Shown here: piece after piece, positions 1-9,022 of the stretch
How positions within the stretch are numbered: the stretch's first letter is position 1
Layout: each line of letters opens with the position of its first letter
From: an uncultured Prevotellaceae bacterium
GTDB lineage: Bacteria; Bacteroidota; Bacteroidia; Bacteroidales; Muribaculaceae
Assembly: GCA_900319525.1 (NCBI GenBank)
Contig: ONOU01000002.1
Span: 205,071-269,070, forward strand
Reading direction: 5' to 3'
Length of the DNA: 64,000 bases
Made by a program: the position numbers and the translations under genes
Notes under the pieces: generated by a model
Seen by the model: only the letters and a program-made list of their open reading frames with translations
The model's database searches: none
What the model was told of the DNA's origin: nothing

Positions 1-2
1 TT

Positions 3-92
3 GACCTGTTCAAGGCAAGGATTGCCGATGACAATGCTTTATTCAATTGGGAGATCCTGGGACGCATCATGTATAATCCGCAAAACGAATCG
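3..92 (+). pseudogene. 5' fragment of AraC-family regulator, interrupted by the prophage
   Basis: Frame 3 of the first 92 bases is open and protein-like (DLFKARIADDNALFNWEILG, then RIMYNPQNES) and ends on a codon boundary exactly where the phage end begins. The C-terminal half of an AraC regulator resumes in a compatible frame beyond the other phage end if one 5-base target duplication is allowed. I infer that both are halves of one gene. The real 5' end lies outside the window. The fragment itself has no recognisable motif; the call rests on position and on reading-frame continuity. Confidence 0.5.
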
Positions 93-149
93 TGTGCCAA
101 ATCTAAAACGAAACGGTTTTTCTGCGGTTCATTCAAAAAAACGAAACGG
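93..149. other. Prophage distal (Mu 'right') end with two MuA-type binding sites
   Basis: Two direct copies of AAAACGAAACGG lie at 105-116 and 138-149, the first 12 bases inside the TG terminus. The same motif occurs inverted at the other phage end. Repeated transposase sites near each end are what a MuA-like transpososome needs. The assignment to the 33644-35758 transposase is inference. Confidence 0.75.
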
Positions 150-161
150 TCTTCAACCTAT

Positions 162-205
162 AAAACGTCGCCTGATGTATTTCAAATCACATCAGGCGAC
201 GTTTT
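162..205. terminator. Terminator at the end of the phage late operon
   Basis: A perfect 17-bp stem pairs 162-178 with 189-205 around a 10-base loop. The stem ends in A/T runs on both sides, so it could work in both directions. It lies downstream of the methyltransferase stop codon and just inside the phage end, so it would stop the minus-strand late transcript before host DNA. Confidence 0.85.
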
Positions 206-257
206 CTCTATACGTTCAGGTCTAACCTAGCTTCTTCAAATGTCGTTCTTATGGCAT

Positions 258-1094
258 TCAAGCGGCATTATAAATCATCATGTCGGTATAAGTGGCACTG
301 TAGTTCATCTGAGCGTGGAACTCGACCACATGACAACCGTCGAAGGGGTTGCCCAAATCCTGGTTACGGCCAAGCCAGTCACACAGCTCAACGATGCTGG
401 ACTTGTTGCTGGTAAAGTAGATGAAGCGGTGACCTTTCAGCACCGTCAGCACATCGAGGTAGTCGCTGAGTTTCCAGTACATCTTGTAGGTTCCGGCTTC
501 GGTGCCCAAGTAAGGAGGGTCAACTAGGAACACCACACCAGGCTCGTCCTTGTATTGTTCAAACACATCTCGATAGTCCGCACTGGTGACGGTTAATCCA
601 TCCAGATAATCGCCTGCAGGGGCGAAGTCAGTGGTGCGGATCTTGTTATACAGCCCCTCTTTTTTGATGGCATCAAGGCTCATCGAATATTTCATCGAGA
701 ACAAGATCGAGGGCGACAATGTGATATAGTCAACGTACCCATAGCGCGCTTCATGGGCGGCGATGGTTGCCAACACCTGGTCTCTAGCTTCGCCAGTGAT
801 AGGCGCTTTCCTGGGGATAGCGATACAGATCTCGCGCAACCGAGCAAGCAGCTCGTTAGTCTCGGGTATGCGCTCCAGTCGCTCGCGGTAGTTGTCGTAG
901 TCGTTATACACGACCTTGCTGTTTGGCTTCTGACACTTGGCGATGTGCGACAGCAAACCGCTGCCGCCGAACAGGTCAACAAAGGTGGTGCCATCAGGGT
1001 ACTGCTCAAGCACCTTGATAAACGGGCGGGCGATGTTCCGCTTCTGACCCACAAAAGGAAGCGGTGCCGACAGATATAATTTTTTCTTTTCCAT
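258..1094 (-). CDS. D12-class (Dam-like) DNA adenine N6-methyltransferase
   Basis: A 278-residue protein with the ordered motifs of the D12/Dam family: PFVGQKR near the N-terminus, DLFGGSGLL as the S-adenosylmethionine-binding motif, and DPPYLG as the catalytic motif. It should methylate adenine in a short DNA target; the specificity cannot be read from sequence. I chose the ATG at 1094 (MEKKKLYLSAPLPF) because homology begins there; an in-frame upstream start at 1148 adds 18 unlikely residues. It is the last gene of the late operon, where phage Mu carries the mom DNA-modification gene, so an anti-restriction role is likely. Confidence 0.88.
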   Translation of the reverse strand: MEKKKLYLSAPLPFVGQKRNIARPFIKVLEQYPDGTTFVDLFGGSGLLSHIAKCQKPNSKVVYNDYDNYRERLERIPETNELLARLREICIAIPRKAPITGEARDQVLATIAAHEARYGYVDYITLSPSILFSMKYSMSLDAIKKEGLYNKIRTTDFAPAGDYLDGLTVTSADYRDVFEQYKDEPGVVFLVDPPYLGTEAGTYKMYWKLSDYLDVLTVLKGHRFIYFTSNKSSIVELCDWLGRNQDLGNPFDGCHVVEFHAQMNYSATYTDMMIYNAA

Positions 1095-1144
1095 GCAGCA
1101 AAGGTCGGTTTTTCTGTCTTCCCCCGCTGCACTTCCTGACCCAA

Positions 1145-1387
1145 TCACACTGCACAGACCGAGCAGTGCTGGCCGAAACGCTTCACCAGGCTATACACCT
1201 TGCGCTCGCTCACGTGGTAGCGCTCGCTCAGGAGAGACACAATATAGGTCACTTTCTCCCCATCATCGCGCAACTGCAGGTAATCACGGTAAAGATCGAT
1301 ATACCTGCAATCATCTGGTTTGGCTCCGAATTTCTGCTTTAGTTTGAAGATCTCTTTATTGATGACCAAAAATTCATATAATGTCAT
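1145..1387 (-). CDS. Small helix-turn-helix protein
   Basis: An 80-residue protein. The C-terminal half (GEKVTYIVSLLSERYHVSER, then KVYSLVKRFG) looks like a helix-turn-helix. The similar-sized protein at 29506-29733 has a comparable segment (SNREIWRRYVYPIWGISERT, then FYNLLKAV), so the phage seems to carry two related small DNA-binding proteins. Its stop lies about 50 bases before the preferred methyltransferase start. A role as a late-gene or modification-gene regulator is a guess from position. Confidence 0.55.
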   Translation of the reverse strand: MTLYEFLVINKEIFKLKQKFGAKPDDCRYIDLYRDYLQLRDDGEKVTYIVSLLSERYHVSERKVYSLVKRFGQHCSVCAV

Positions 1388-1402
1388 GTCAAAAATTATT
1401 TG

Positions 1403-1410
1403 TATCTTTG
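1403..1410 (+). promoter_or_regulatory. Bacteroidetes -7 box, plus strand
   Basis: TATCTTTG matches the TAnnTTTG consensus and would place a start site near 1416-1418, at the beginning of the large hairpin that follows. I see no good -33 TTG at the usual distance, so this is weak. Confidence 0.35.
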
Positions 1411-1414
1411 CAGT

Positions 1415-1505
1415 GTCCTACTTATGAATAAACAACCCACATCGGGAGGAAGAAGGCACAGCCTCCAGCCTCTCCCGATGTGGGTCTGTTTTAAGTAAGT
1501 AGGAC
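1415..1505 (+). ncRNA. Candidate structured RNA: nested 90-base hairpin between phage genes
   Basis: The outer arms GTCCTACTTA (1415-1424) and TAAGTAGGAC (1496-1505) are perfectly complementary. Inside them, 1435-1448 pairs perfectly with 1472-1485. No ORF covers the element, and a -7 box sits just upstream on the plus strand. On the minus strand it would instead be a stable hairpin between the 2374-1550 gene and the HTH gene, so it could be a terminator or processing element there. Direction and function are undecided. Confidence 0.45.
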
Positions 1506-1521
1506 GACTTATGACAGGGCT

Positions 1522-1542
1522 GGGGGCTTTTTATTTGCCCCC
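1522..1542. terminator. Short GC hairpin with T-rich loop
   Basis: GGGGG at 522-526 of this kilobase pairs with CCCCC at 538-542 across a T-rich loop, directly after the stop side of the 1550-2374 gene. It could end the tail transcript on the minus strand or the putative plus-strand RNA. The stem is only 5 bp. Confidence 0.3.
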
Positions 1543-1549
1543 TCCTATG

Positions 1550-2374
1550 CTATTTGACAACCTGGACATATAGCCCGACCAGATCACTTAGGTCGTGATA
1601 CACTGGCGTTCCAGTACTTCTGATGCACCTGTAAACGACGCCGTCCTGGGAGTAATACAGTCCCTCCACCAGCTCCATATTCCCGTTGTACGGTATCGGA
1701 TTGTCGTGCGTGCCCTGTTCAGGCGATGCGGCCACCTCGGTAAACAGCGATGCTGTCACGTCCGGCGACCAATCTGCCTGAGCCGTGTGGTCCTGAAGCA
1801 CCTTGTAGAGGCGGCGTCGGTAGGTGTAACGCTCGCCAGCCTTCAGCTGCTTGCCGATCTGGTCAGCCCACAGCGGGAACAGTTCCGGCACTTCCATCGC
1901 CTTCTCGTCCTCGAGGGTTTCCGCGTCATCCTTGGCCAGGATGACAGCCGCTGACAGCGTATCGATGCCGTCTGCCCCCTCGATGGTCGGGTCAGGATCC
2001 TCATGTGCCGGGTCGGGCATCAGCTCAGCCTCAGCCATGCCGTTATCCGCTGCCCACTGCATCAGCTCACGTGCCCACTGTTTGGCCTTCATGCGCCACT
2101 GCTGCATCGCCCTGTGTTCCTCGCGGGCGTTGCGGTCGGTGATGTCGGCCAGCACATTGTTCGTGATGGCCTCCATCTCGTCGGCACTGTACTTGGCCCG
2201 GATAATCGCCGAGATGATCAGGTCTTTTCGCCACATACCAGGCGGAAGTTCCGCCGTTCCAAACTCATACCCATCAGCCGTTTCGTTGATGTCGAACGCC
2301 ACGGTGAAAATGTTTTGCCCCAGGTCGCGCCTTGCGCTTACCAATGGGGGCAAGTTAATTGACTGTTGTTTCAT
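1550..2374 (-). CDS. Phage tail/accessory protein with C-terminal carbohydrate-binding-like module
   Basis: A 274-residue protein downstream of the giant tail gene. The last third (GERYTYRRRLYKVLQDHTAQ, then ADWSPD...SLF) resembles the carbohydrate-binding type 5/12 modules frequent in phage tail proteins: aromatic-rich, with a W-P motif. The N-terminal part is acidic and unassigned. It likely sits at the tail tip or helps host recognition. The family call is by eye. Confidence 0.6.
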   Translation of the reverse strand: MKQQSINLPPLVSARRDLGQNIFTVAFDINETADGYEFGTAELPPGMWRKDLIISAIIRAKYSADEMEAITNNVLADITDRNAREEHRAMQQWRMKAKQWARELMQWAADNGMAEAELMPDPAHEDPDPTIEGADGIDTLSAAVILAKDDAETLEDEKAMEVPELFPLWADQIGKQLKAGERYTYRRRLYKVLQDHTAQADWSPDVTASLFTEVAASPEQGTHDNPIPYNGNMELVEGLYYSQDGVVYRCIRSTGTPVYHDLSDLVGLYVQVVK

Positions 2375-2411
2375 GCCTTTCTATTTGATAAATGAATAAG
2401 TCAAAATTTCA

Positions 2412-5400
2412 TTAAAACGCGACCACCGCACGGACGTATCTTTTTTCAGTCTTGGCGGCAGTGCTGCCCCATGCTCCGTACACTTCTCCGGTATTGCCTT
2501 TTATCAACCAATCGGTAGTTTGATTATTTTCCGATGATGTATGGTAGTAGTCACTGCCCAATGCAGTCCATTCGCCAGCAAAGTATCCGTTGGTTTGCAA
2601 CCAATAAATCCTTGCCATTTCTCCTACAGAGGGGAGGAACCAGTTATGCGCTTTTAAGTGTTCAGCTAGAACCTCACCTTGATTATTTCTAATACTCGGC
2701 TGGAAAGCGTGGCAGAAGCTTGCAGCGGGGTAATAAAACTGGCGATATTTATCTCCTTTTGCACTCACTATTGTTTGTATTCTTTCTAGAAGTACATCTC
2801 TTTCGGTTTTGGAACCTATAGGTTCGATAGGTTCTGATAAGTCCACCCCCCCGACCATTGAATCACCAGATACTTCCTGCAGTACCTTGTCACGATGATT
2901 AATAATCTGCAATGTCTTAAAGTGCCCGACATGGATAGTGTCGCCTGCGCTGAACTGTCCAATGCCTTCATCAAGAGTAACCAAGCCGAAGTCACGCATA
3001 GCCGTTCCTGCGTCGTAGCTGTCAAAGTCTTCGAGAGATTGCACATTATCAACATCACGAGTTCCAGCACTGGTGGTATTTTCTACAGGGGTATCATAAG
3101 CATTATACCCCGAAGGCAGGGTGATTCCTGTTGCACCAGAACCATAAGTACTCAACCCCCATGCATCTTGCACTATATTTTCTACTGATACCGCTAATCG
3201 GTCTGTTTTATCATTCGGATTGACATAAAAGCACCTAGCGACTACGGTCTTTCCTGACTTTAATCTGTCGCTGAAACTGCCGTCAGCATACAAATAATCA
3301 CCAACCTCTGCATCCCTATGGTAGAGCCTTGTAACAAATTCCGCTCTAATCGTTTGAGACGCCGTTGTGATAACCGCTGTGACTGTAATGGGATTTTTAT
3401 CGGTTACACCGTCCACTACCTGGTTGAGGGCTTCGACATGCAGCACGCCATCATCAGAAACACTGGCGCGTCCGCTGGCTAGTCCAAGGTCAATCTCCCA
3501 AGTGATGCCACGCAGATCGTTGCCTTCTGGCGGCGCAGTTGTCACCAATAGCGGGTAATCGCCCACCGTATCAATATAGTCAGGATTAACACCATCCTGA
3601 TCCAGCTTGAGAGAGGCACTTGTGATAGCTGTCGAATTGGCATATATGATCGTCAGCGGGCTTCCTGCATCAAACACACCCGGGAACTTGGCGAGCACAC
3701 GCATGGCCAACTGCATGTTAACGATGCCCGTTACAGTAATTCTGCCGGTGATGTCAACGTCGTCAACAGCCAGCAGGCCCTTGAGGAACGTCGTGCCCAC
3801 CGTCCAATTCACTTCTCTCAGTGTCAGTGAGGACAGCGCAATGGTTTCAGGCTCACTGGCTACGCCCCATCCGTCGTCCAGGATATCACGCACGGCAGCA
3901 TTGATCGCCGTATTGCCGGTCACCCTCAATGTCTCGAGGTTGTCGATCCCTTCGATTGTCAATGCCAAAAGGCTCGGCTGCCCATCAATAACCAGCGAAG
4001 TCAGCGTGCCCGGCAGCGACAGCATTGTCAACTTGTTTGTAGATGGCAGTTCCACCGACGTGAACGATGTGCCCCACAGATCTATCGACTCCAGACGCGT
4101 CAGTGCCGACAGGTTCAGGGTGCCACCCAGCGCAGAACATCCGCGCAATGACATTCTGCGAAGGTTGGGTGTAGTTAAGCTCAGTTTCTGGGGGCTGAAC
4201 GCCGTACTCCCTGCTGCCGGTTCAGCGACAAGGTCTGTCAAACGGTTGGCTTCGACCTGAAAATCGCTGTTCCCGACAACCATTGTGCCAAGGTTGCCGA
4301 ATTTCCTGTAGTAATTCGATGCGGCAAGCACAGCTGATTGGTCACCGCCGATAGGTGACAGGCTGCTGTTGACAAATTCGGCATTTATGCCAGGGGCGAC
4401 GCGGATGTGCGGGTCAACGATGCCATTACCCATCTTTCCAACCGGGTATATCCACTGGTGCGGGACAAGAGAGAACCTGTAATTATTGCCTGTGCGGCCA
4501 GAGCCAGGAACCATCGACAAGGAAGAGCCAGCGTCACTTAACCCTGTTTCTCCCGCCGCGGCCGCAAACTGCCCCCAGGCGGCATAGCTGGCAATCAAGG
4601 CAATGCGGCGCTTCATGTACTGGCGTTCCGCCTCAATCTGGTTGCCTACCTGCTGCGTGATCGGGTCGATGCTGCGCGCCTGCTCGCCAGTAGAGATGTA
4701 GCCGAACGACTTGGGCCACTCATAGCGCAGGCGAGCCTGTTCGCACCAGGCGACCTCAGGGAAGTAGGTCTGGATAGAAAAGAAATACTTCTCGAAACAC
4801 CCCATCAGGCTCGCGTTGTTGCCGCCGCACAGCTTGATCATGGCCTGAAGGATGGTGCGCATATTGGTTCGCAGCTCATCAGAGTTTTTCTCATAGGCCA
4901 CCTCGATGAAGTTAAACAAAGCCGATGCCCTGCCTTCATAGTCGATCTGGGGCTTGTGTCCATTCACGTAGTCCATCACGTCATGGATGCGGTCCAGGAA
5001 ATAAACCTTTGTGTTGTTTCCGTTATTGTCGGTGGGCAGGATGGAATCAAGGTCATCACCGTCCAGGCCAATCAGGCCGGTATCTGGGTCGTACTGGTAG
5101 TACATGTTCTTCGAGCAGTTGTCCGTGCCCGCCAGCAGGAAATTGACCACATTATAATGGGTCTTGAAGTTTTCCACGTCGGCAACACTGCCGAAATTTT
5201 CCCTACCATGGTTAGCGATAGCGTTAATGAATGCCTCGTTGAGCTTATCGAAATCACCGTTATCCTGGCCACTTTGCCATTGGAGGTAGGCTGCACGCGT
5301 CATCGTGTCTTGCCGCAAATCCCTATCGCCTGGCGTGTAAGCCATGCTGTCCTGGTCCCAAGTGCCGGCACCCGTCCACTCCTGGGCGGTGAAGTCATAG

Positions 5401-8400
5401 CGGCGCAGCTTAAAGTCATCAGTGCACCAGTACTGATAGTGTAACATCTCATTGCGGCTATCTTCATCTAGACCGTTCCAGGCGATAGTGAATTGGTCAA
5501 AACTGCCCACAAAAGGCCTTAACGATGTGTTGTGGCAATATACGAAGTTGACAAACCGTCTGAAAGCAGCCTCCGCGGCATCTGTCGGAAACTTCTTCCC
5601 GTCAACGGTCTTCGTCTTGCCAAGCCCGTATTCAAAGCTCTTGACACCGGCATACATCCAGCTTTCCTCGTCAGGGTCGTAGGTGACCGCACCGTCGGCG
5701 GGTACGCGGAAATCGCACAGCGGGATATTGTTTTGCAATCCCTCAAAGGCGAATGTGCCACTCTTTGACTTCAATCCGAAGACCGCTTTGTCAAACTTGC
5801 CATCGCCGAACGTGCACAGTCCCCTAAACTCCACCTTGCCGTTGTCATCGGGATGCTCGGTGAACAGCATGAAACACTCCTCATAGACAGCAAATCTCGC
5901 ACCGCTCGCCGTTACCGAATTGCCGCCAGTAACCTCCATCATCACATCATGGTAGAAGCGTGTGGCTCCCATCTTGTGTGACTGCATGCTCGACGCATAG
6001 TTGATTTTGTTGACGAGCTTGGAACATTTGGCGCCTCCTGCGTGGCTGGTGTAAAATTGACCATGGTACATTCCCATTTCCTCAACATACTCGCTCCAGC
6101 CGGCACCGTCAAACCAGCCGTCAAGGACATCAATGGTGACAAGTGCTTTCATATCGTCGGACAGTGACGCATAAGACGTCCCCTCAATTCTGGTTCCGTT
6201 CAAGTACATCGGGCACTCACAACCATCACCGGAACTCATCTCCGGGTTCCAACCGAAGTCGGCATGGACCTTTGAGAACGGGATGTTGACTTTGTAGGTG
6301 ATGCCTTCTATCTTGGTTTGCTCGTTGTTGTCCCAGTAGGTATTCGCTGTGGTGCCCTGGGCGGTCACCATCAGGCATTTTTTGTCCCCTAGGGTTCCGT
6401 CAACGTACGCTTGGTATGCGGCTTTGCCGATAGTGCCGCTCAAAGACGGCGTGTCATGGTCGATGCGCCAATAGCAGGGATAGCCGTTCTTCTTGTCCTG
6501 GTTGCCCTTATACTGATCTTGGCCAACCAGGGTGAGGCAACGGTATTTAGTTTTGGCTTTCTCATAGCTGATGCGTCCGTTTGTCGTGATTTTGTTGCGG
6601 CTTGCCTTCTCCTGTTTGGATGCAGCGTCTGGCAACGAAGCGATGTAGTTCTGCAACACATTCTCTGCGCTCAAGGCGCTCTTGTAGCAACGGATGCTGT
6701 AGATGTCAATGTCAGCATGCGGGTTGCCAATCTTGATGCCTCCGTGGCCGTTGCCTCTGCACCAGGTGCCGGCGGCAGGAAGGCGGCCCTGTGCCGTTTC
6801 GGCCTGGTTGTTGGCATACACCAGTTCGCGGTACGGTACGGCATTGAGGTACACCTTGGCAAGTGACAGCGGGCGGCTTTCCTTATTGTTCCAGGTCTGC
6901 TGCCACGTAAGCTCATCATTGGCCTTGACGGTCAACGATGGGTCAAGTACCAGCGTCAGGCGGGTTCTCACGCCCTCCTGCCAACCGAAATTCTGGGTGT
7001 CATCAATCTGGTAACCGACACACTTAATAACGCCGATAAGAGGCAGCAGCCTCATTCCCAGCAGCTCATCACTGATGACCTGGCTCACGTCAATCATCGG
7101 CTCATCTTCCTGAGTGATGTTGCGTACGGCAAAATCAAGCTCAAGGGTCATCTGCGACGAACCGTCAGCTTTGAACTGCTCAAACGGCTCGTAGTTGATG
7201 GTTACACGGGAACCGGCCAGGACACGAAGCACCTTCTGACCGTCTTGTGCGGTCATCCACAAGTCGGTCACCTTGTTGAAACCTTCGAATGTTGATCCGT
7301 CAACCACCTGCCCCGTGCGCTGGTTGATAATCGTGCAGGGATTACTCTCTCCGTTGTCACGGTTCTTGGGATTCAGCACAAAGTCTGCGCCAGGCACTAC
7401 CGTGTAGCTCTCGCTGTTGTCGACTTCAACAGTGACGCGCGAGCGGCCGGTGCTTTCTTGCATGAAGTTGATGCTGCCACGATATATGTGAAGGTAGGCA
7501 TAGTACAGTGGGGATTCACCTTCGATCTCAACCGTTGTCTGGATTGGATAAGAAATGTTGTTGTAAACGGTCGGCTCGTTATGGTAGTACTCCACACCGC
7601 CACTGCCGTCGGTCAGTCTGATGACCAGCTGGAGCGGGTCTGAAGACGGTGCGGTAGGATCAGACGGATCAGGAATCCATACCGCAAAGGAGGCGATCCT
7701 TGAATCCACATAGTTGGATATGCGACCGACTACCTCTTGCAGCATCAGCCTGGGCGTGGTGAGGTCCGCTCCAGTCGTGTCCGGGTTGATAACCATGAAG
7801 CGGTTAATAACAACATCCGATGACAGCTCGTTGCCTGTGCCGTCATCACACGTCACCCATGCCTTGACAGTGTGGACACCATGCGTTAGGGCATTGGTGT
7901 TGCTCACGGTGAGACCCTTTGTGCTCGTTTCGGGATATTCTGTATTGCGGTCAATGTACTCCGAGGCGGACCATACTGGAGTGCTGGTATCGTAGGCCTC
8001 GGATGCGCTGACCTCGACGTGAAGAGTCTTGTCTGCAGAACCGAGAACCGCAAATGCCAGCGAGATATACCCGTTGCCCGCGTTTAACGGACGTGTGTAA
8101 TCGGTCATGTTCTTAACCGACAATACTGTATATGTCGCTGTGCACAGGTTGACAAAAACCGACTCAGCCACATTGCCGTTATAAGTGAATGACGCTTTAG
8201 CACGGATCATGGTTTCACGGTCTTTGACAAGGTATCTGCCGACATTGATGACCGTGTCAACCCCACTGCGTATCGGGGCAGTGCCTGCCGGCGACCAGGT
8301 GACACCGCCGTCGGTACTGCGGTAGATGGTGATGGTACCGTTCTCGCCCAGGTCTATGTACTGCCCTCCGCTGTAGATCATCGACATGAAACGCAGCGTC

Positions 8401-8837
8401 ACGTCAAGGCTCGGCTCCAGCACCACAAGCGGGGTATTGGCATCCGCGGCGCTCTCCAGCACAGCTCGGAAGCGTTCGTTCGCCCCGCCCCCCTTGGGGA
8501 TGATGATGTTACTGATGGGAGTCACCGACTCGTGGTCATTAAACCAGGTTTCATAGTCTGCGAGCGAGGCGAAGCCCAGCAGATGAAGTTCCTCATCGCC
8601 GTCCTCCCAGGTGCGCAGGCAACCGATCTTGCCGGAGCTCAATGCCGATGGGATCTGACCATTAAACAGCGTTTTGATGAAACGCTCCAGTTCCTCAAAA
8701 TTCACGCCCCATTTGTAGCCGTCGGGGATGTCAGCACCGTAGATGCGCTGGGTCTTGCCCGACCGGTTCTCGCCTCCCCAGGCATCGGCCAGCGAGGTCA
8801 ACAGGTTAAGACCTGGTATGATTATCTCTTTTGCCAT
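2412..8837 (-). CDS. Giant multidomain tail fibre / receptor-binding protein
   Basis: A 2141-residue protein, the largest in the phage. Visible parts in order are: an N-terminal phage-specific region; a LamG-like stretch near residues 700-740 (DIYSIRCYKSALSAENVLQ); a leucine-rich repeat array near 1560-1650 (LRRMSLRGCSALGG, then repeated L..L.L spacing); an Ig-like (Big-type) domain near 1770-1840; and a C-terminal lectin-like domain from about 2060 (NWFLPSVGEM ... SSENNQ ... RYVRAVVAF) of the type used by FGE/C-type-lectin-fold tail tips. The multi-adhesin layout fits glycan or protein receptor binding. The C-terminal fold is the kind diversified by DGRs in related phages, but no reverse transcriptase is nearby. 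Confidence 0.8.
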   Translation of the reverse strand: MAKEIIIPGLNLLTSLADAWGGENRSGKTQRIYGADIPDGYKWGVNFEELERFIKTLFNGQIPSALSSGKIGCLRTWEDGDEELHLLGFASLADYETWFNDHESVTPISNIIIPKGGGANERFRAVLESAADANTPLVVLEPSLDVTLRFMSMIYSGGQYIDLGENGTITIYRSTDGGVTWSPAGTAPIRSGVDTVINVGRYLVKDRETMIRAKASFTYNGNVAESVFVNLCTATYTVLSVKNMTDYTRPLNAGNGYISLAFAVLGSADKTLHVEVSASEAYDTSTPVWSASEYIDRNTEYPETSTKGLTVSNTNALTHGVHTVKAWVTCDDGTGNELSSDVVINRFMVINPDTTGADLTTPRLMLQEVVGRISNYVDSRIASFAVWIPDPSDPTAPSSDPLQLVIRLTDGSGGVEYYHNEPTVYNNISYPIQTTVEIEGESPLYYAYLHIYRGSINFMQESTGRSRVTVEVDNSESYTVVPGADFVLNPKNRDNGESNPCTIINQRTGQVVDGSTFEGFNKVTDLWMTAQDGQKVLRVLAGSRVTINYEPFEQFKADGSSQMTLELDFAVRNITQEDEPMIDVSQVISDELLGMRLLPLIGVIKCVGYQIDDTQNFGWQEGVRTRLTLVLDPSLTVKANDELTWQQTWNNKESRPLSLAKVYLNAVPYRELVYANNQAETAQGRLPAAGTWCRGNGHGGIKIGNPHADIDIYSIRCYKSALSAENVLQNYIASLPDAASKQEKASRNKITTNGRISYEKAKTKYRCLTLVGQDQYKGNQDKKNGYPCYWRIDHDTPSLSGTIGKAAYQAYVDGTLGDKKCLMVTAQGTTANTYWDNNEQTKIEGITYKVNIPFSKVHADFGWNPEMSSGDGCECPMYLNGTRIEGTSYASLSDDMKALVTIDVLDGWFDGAGWSEYVEEMGMYHGQFYTSHAGGAKCSKLVNKINYASSMQSHKMGATRFYHDVMMEVTGGNSVTASGARFAVYEECFMLFTEHPDDNGKVEFRGLCTFGDGKFDKAVFGLKSKSGTFAFEGLQNNIPLCDFRVPADGAVTYDPDEESWMYAGVKSFEYGLGKTKTVDGKKFPTDAAEAAFRRFVNFVYCHNTSLRPFVGSFDQFTIAWNGLDEDSRNEMLHYQYWCTDDFKLRRYDFTAQEWTGAGTWDQDSMAYTPGDRDLRQDTMTRAAYLQWQSGQDNGDFDKLNEAFINAIANHGRENFGSVADVENFKTHYNVVNFLLAGTDNCSKNMYYQYDPDTGLIGLDGDDLDSILPTDNNGNNTKVYFLDRIHDVMDYVNGHKPQIDYEGRASALFNFIEVAYEKNSDELRTNMRTILQAMIKLCGGNNASLMGCFEKYFFSIQTYFPEVAWCEQARLRYEWPKSFGYISTGEQARSIDPITQQVGNQIEAERQYMKRRIALIASYAAWGQFAAAAGETGLSDAGSSLSMVPGSGRTGNNYRFSLVPHQWIYPVGKMGNGIVDPHIRVAPGINAEFVNSSLSPIGGDQSAVLAASNYYRKFGNLGTMVVGNSDFQVEANRLTDLVAEPAAGSTAFSPQKLSLTTPNLRRMSLRGCSALGGTLNLSALTRLESIDLWGTSFTSVELPSTNKLTMLSLPGTLTSLVIDGQPSLLALTIEGIDNLETLRVTGNTAINAAVRDILDDGWGVASEPETIALSSLTLREVNWTVGTTFLKGLLAVDDVDITGRITVTGIVNMQLAMRVLAKFPGVFDAGSPLTIIYANSTAITSASLKLDQDGVNPDYIDTVGDYPLLVTTAPPEGNDLRGITWEIDLGLASGRASVSDDGVLHVEALNQVVDGVTDKNPITVTAVITTASQTIRAEFVTRLYHRDAEVGDYLYADGSFSDRLKSGKTVVARCFYVNPNDKTDRLAVSVENIVQDAWGLSTYGSGATGITLPSGYNAYDTPVENTTSAGTRDVDNVQSLEDFDSYDAGTAMRDFGLVTLDEGIGQFSAGDTIHVGHFKTLQIINHRDKVLQEVSGDSMVGGVDLSEPIEPIGSKTERDVLLERIQTIVSAKGDKYRQFYYPAASFCHAFQPSIRNNQGEVLAEHLKAHNWFLPSVGEMARIYWLQTNGYFAGEWTALGSDYYHTSSENNQTTDWLIKGNTGEVYGAWGSTAAKTEKRYVRAVVAF

Positions 8838-8857
8838 TTTGTAATACGATTAAGTTG

Positions 8858-9022
8858 TTAATTATGGAACCAGCCTCGATCATGCGTCCAGCCACTGCTG
8901 TGGAACCATGCGCTGTGATGTTTTATCTTTTGCCACACCAGCCGGGTCCCTTTATATACCGCCTGGACGGCCCTGCGACCGACACGGATGTCAATCACGT
9001 CTTTCAACCCCACCTTGATCAT
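8858..9022 (-). CDS. Small phage protein, 54 residues
   Basis: Not in most ORF lists because of its size. The ATG at 9022 overlaps the stop of the upstream gene as ATGA, a sign of translational coupling, and the frame runs to TAA at 8858. The product begins MIKVGLKDVIDIRVGRRAVQ and continues with VYKGTRLVWQK; its C-terminus is rich in W and H (SGWTHDRGWFHN). Function is unknown. Its place between baseplate and fibre genes suggests a structural or assembly role. Confidence 0.65.
   Translation of the reverse strand: MIKVGLKDVIDIRVGRRAVQAVYKGTRLVWQKIKHHSAWFHSSGWTHDRGWFHN

Noticed and set aside
1-2412. Diversity-generating retroelement beside the tail fibre, as in hankyphage-like Bacteroides phages
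   Set aside because: The fibre ends in a lectin-like domain of the right kind, but there is no reverse transcriptase and I see no template-like copy of the last 150 bases.
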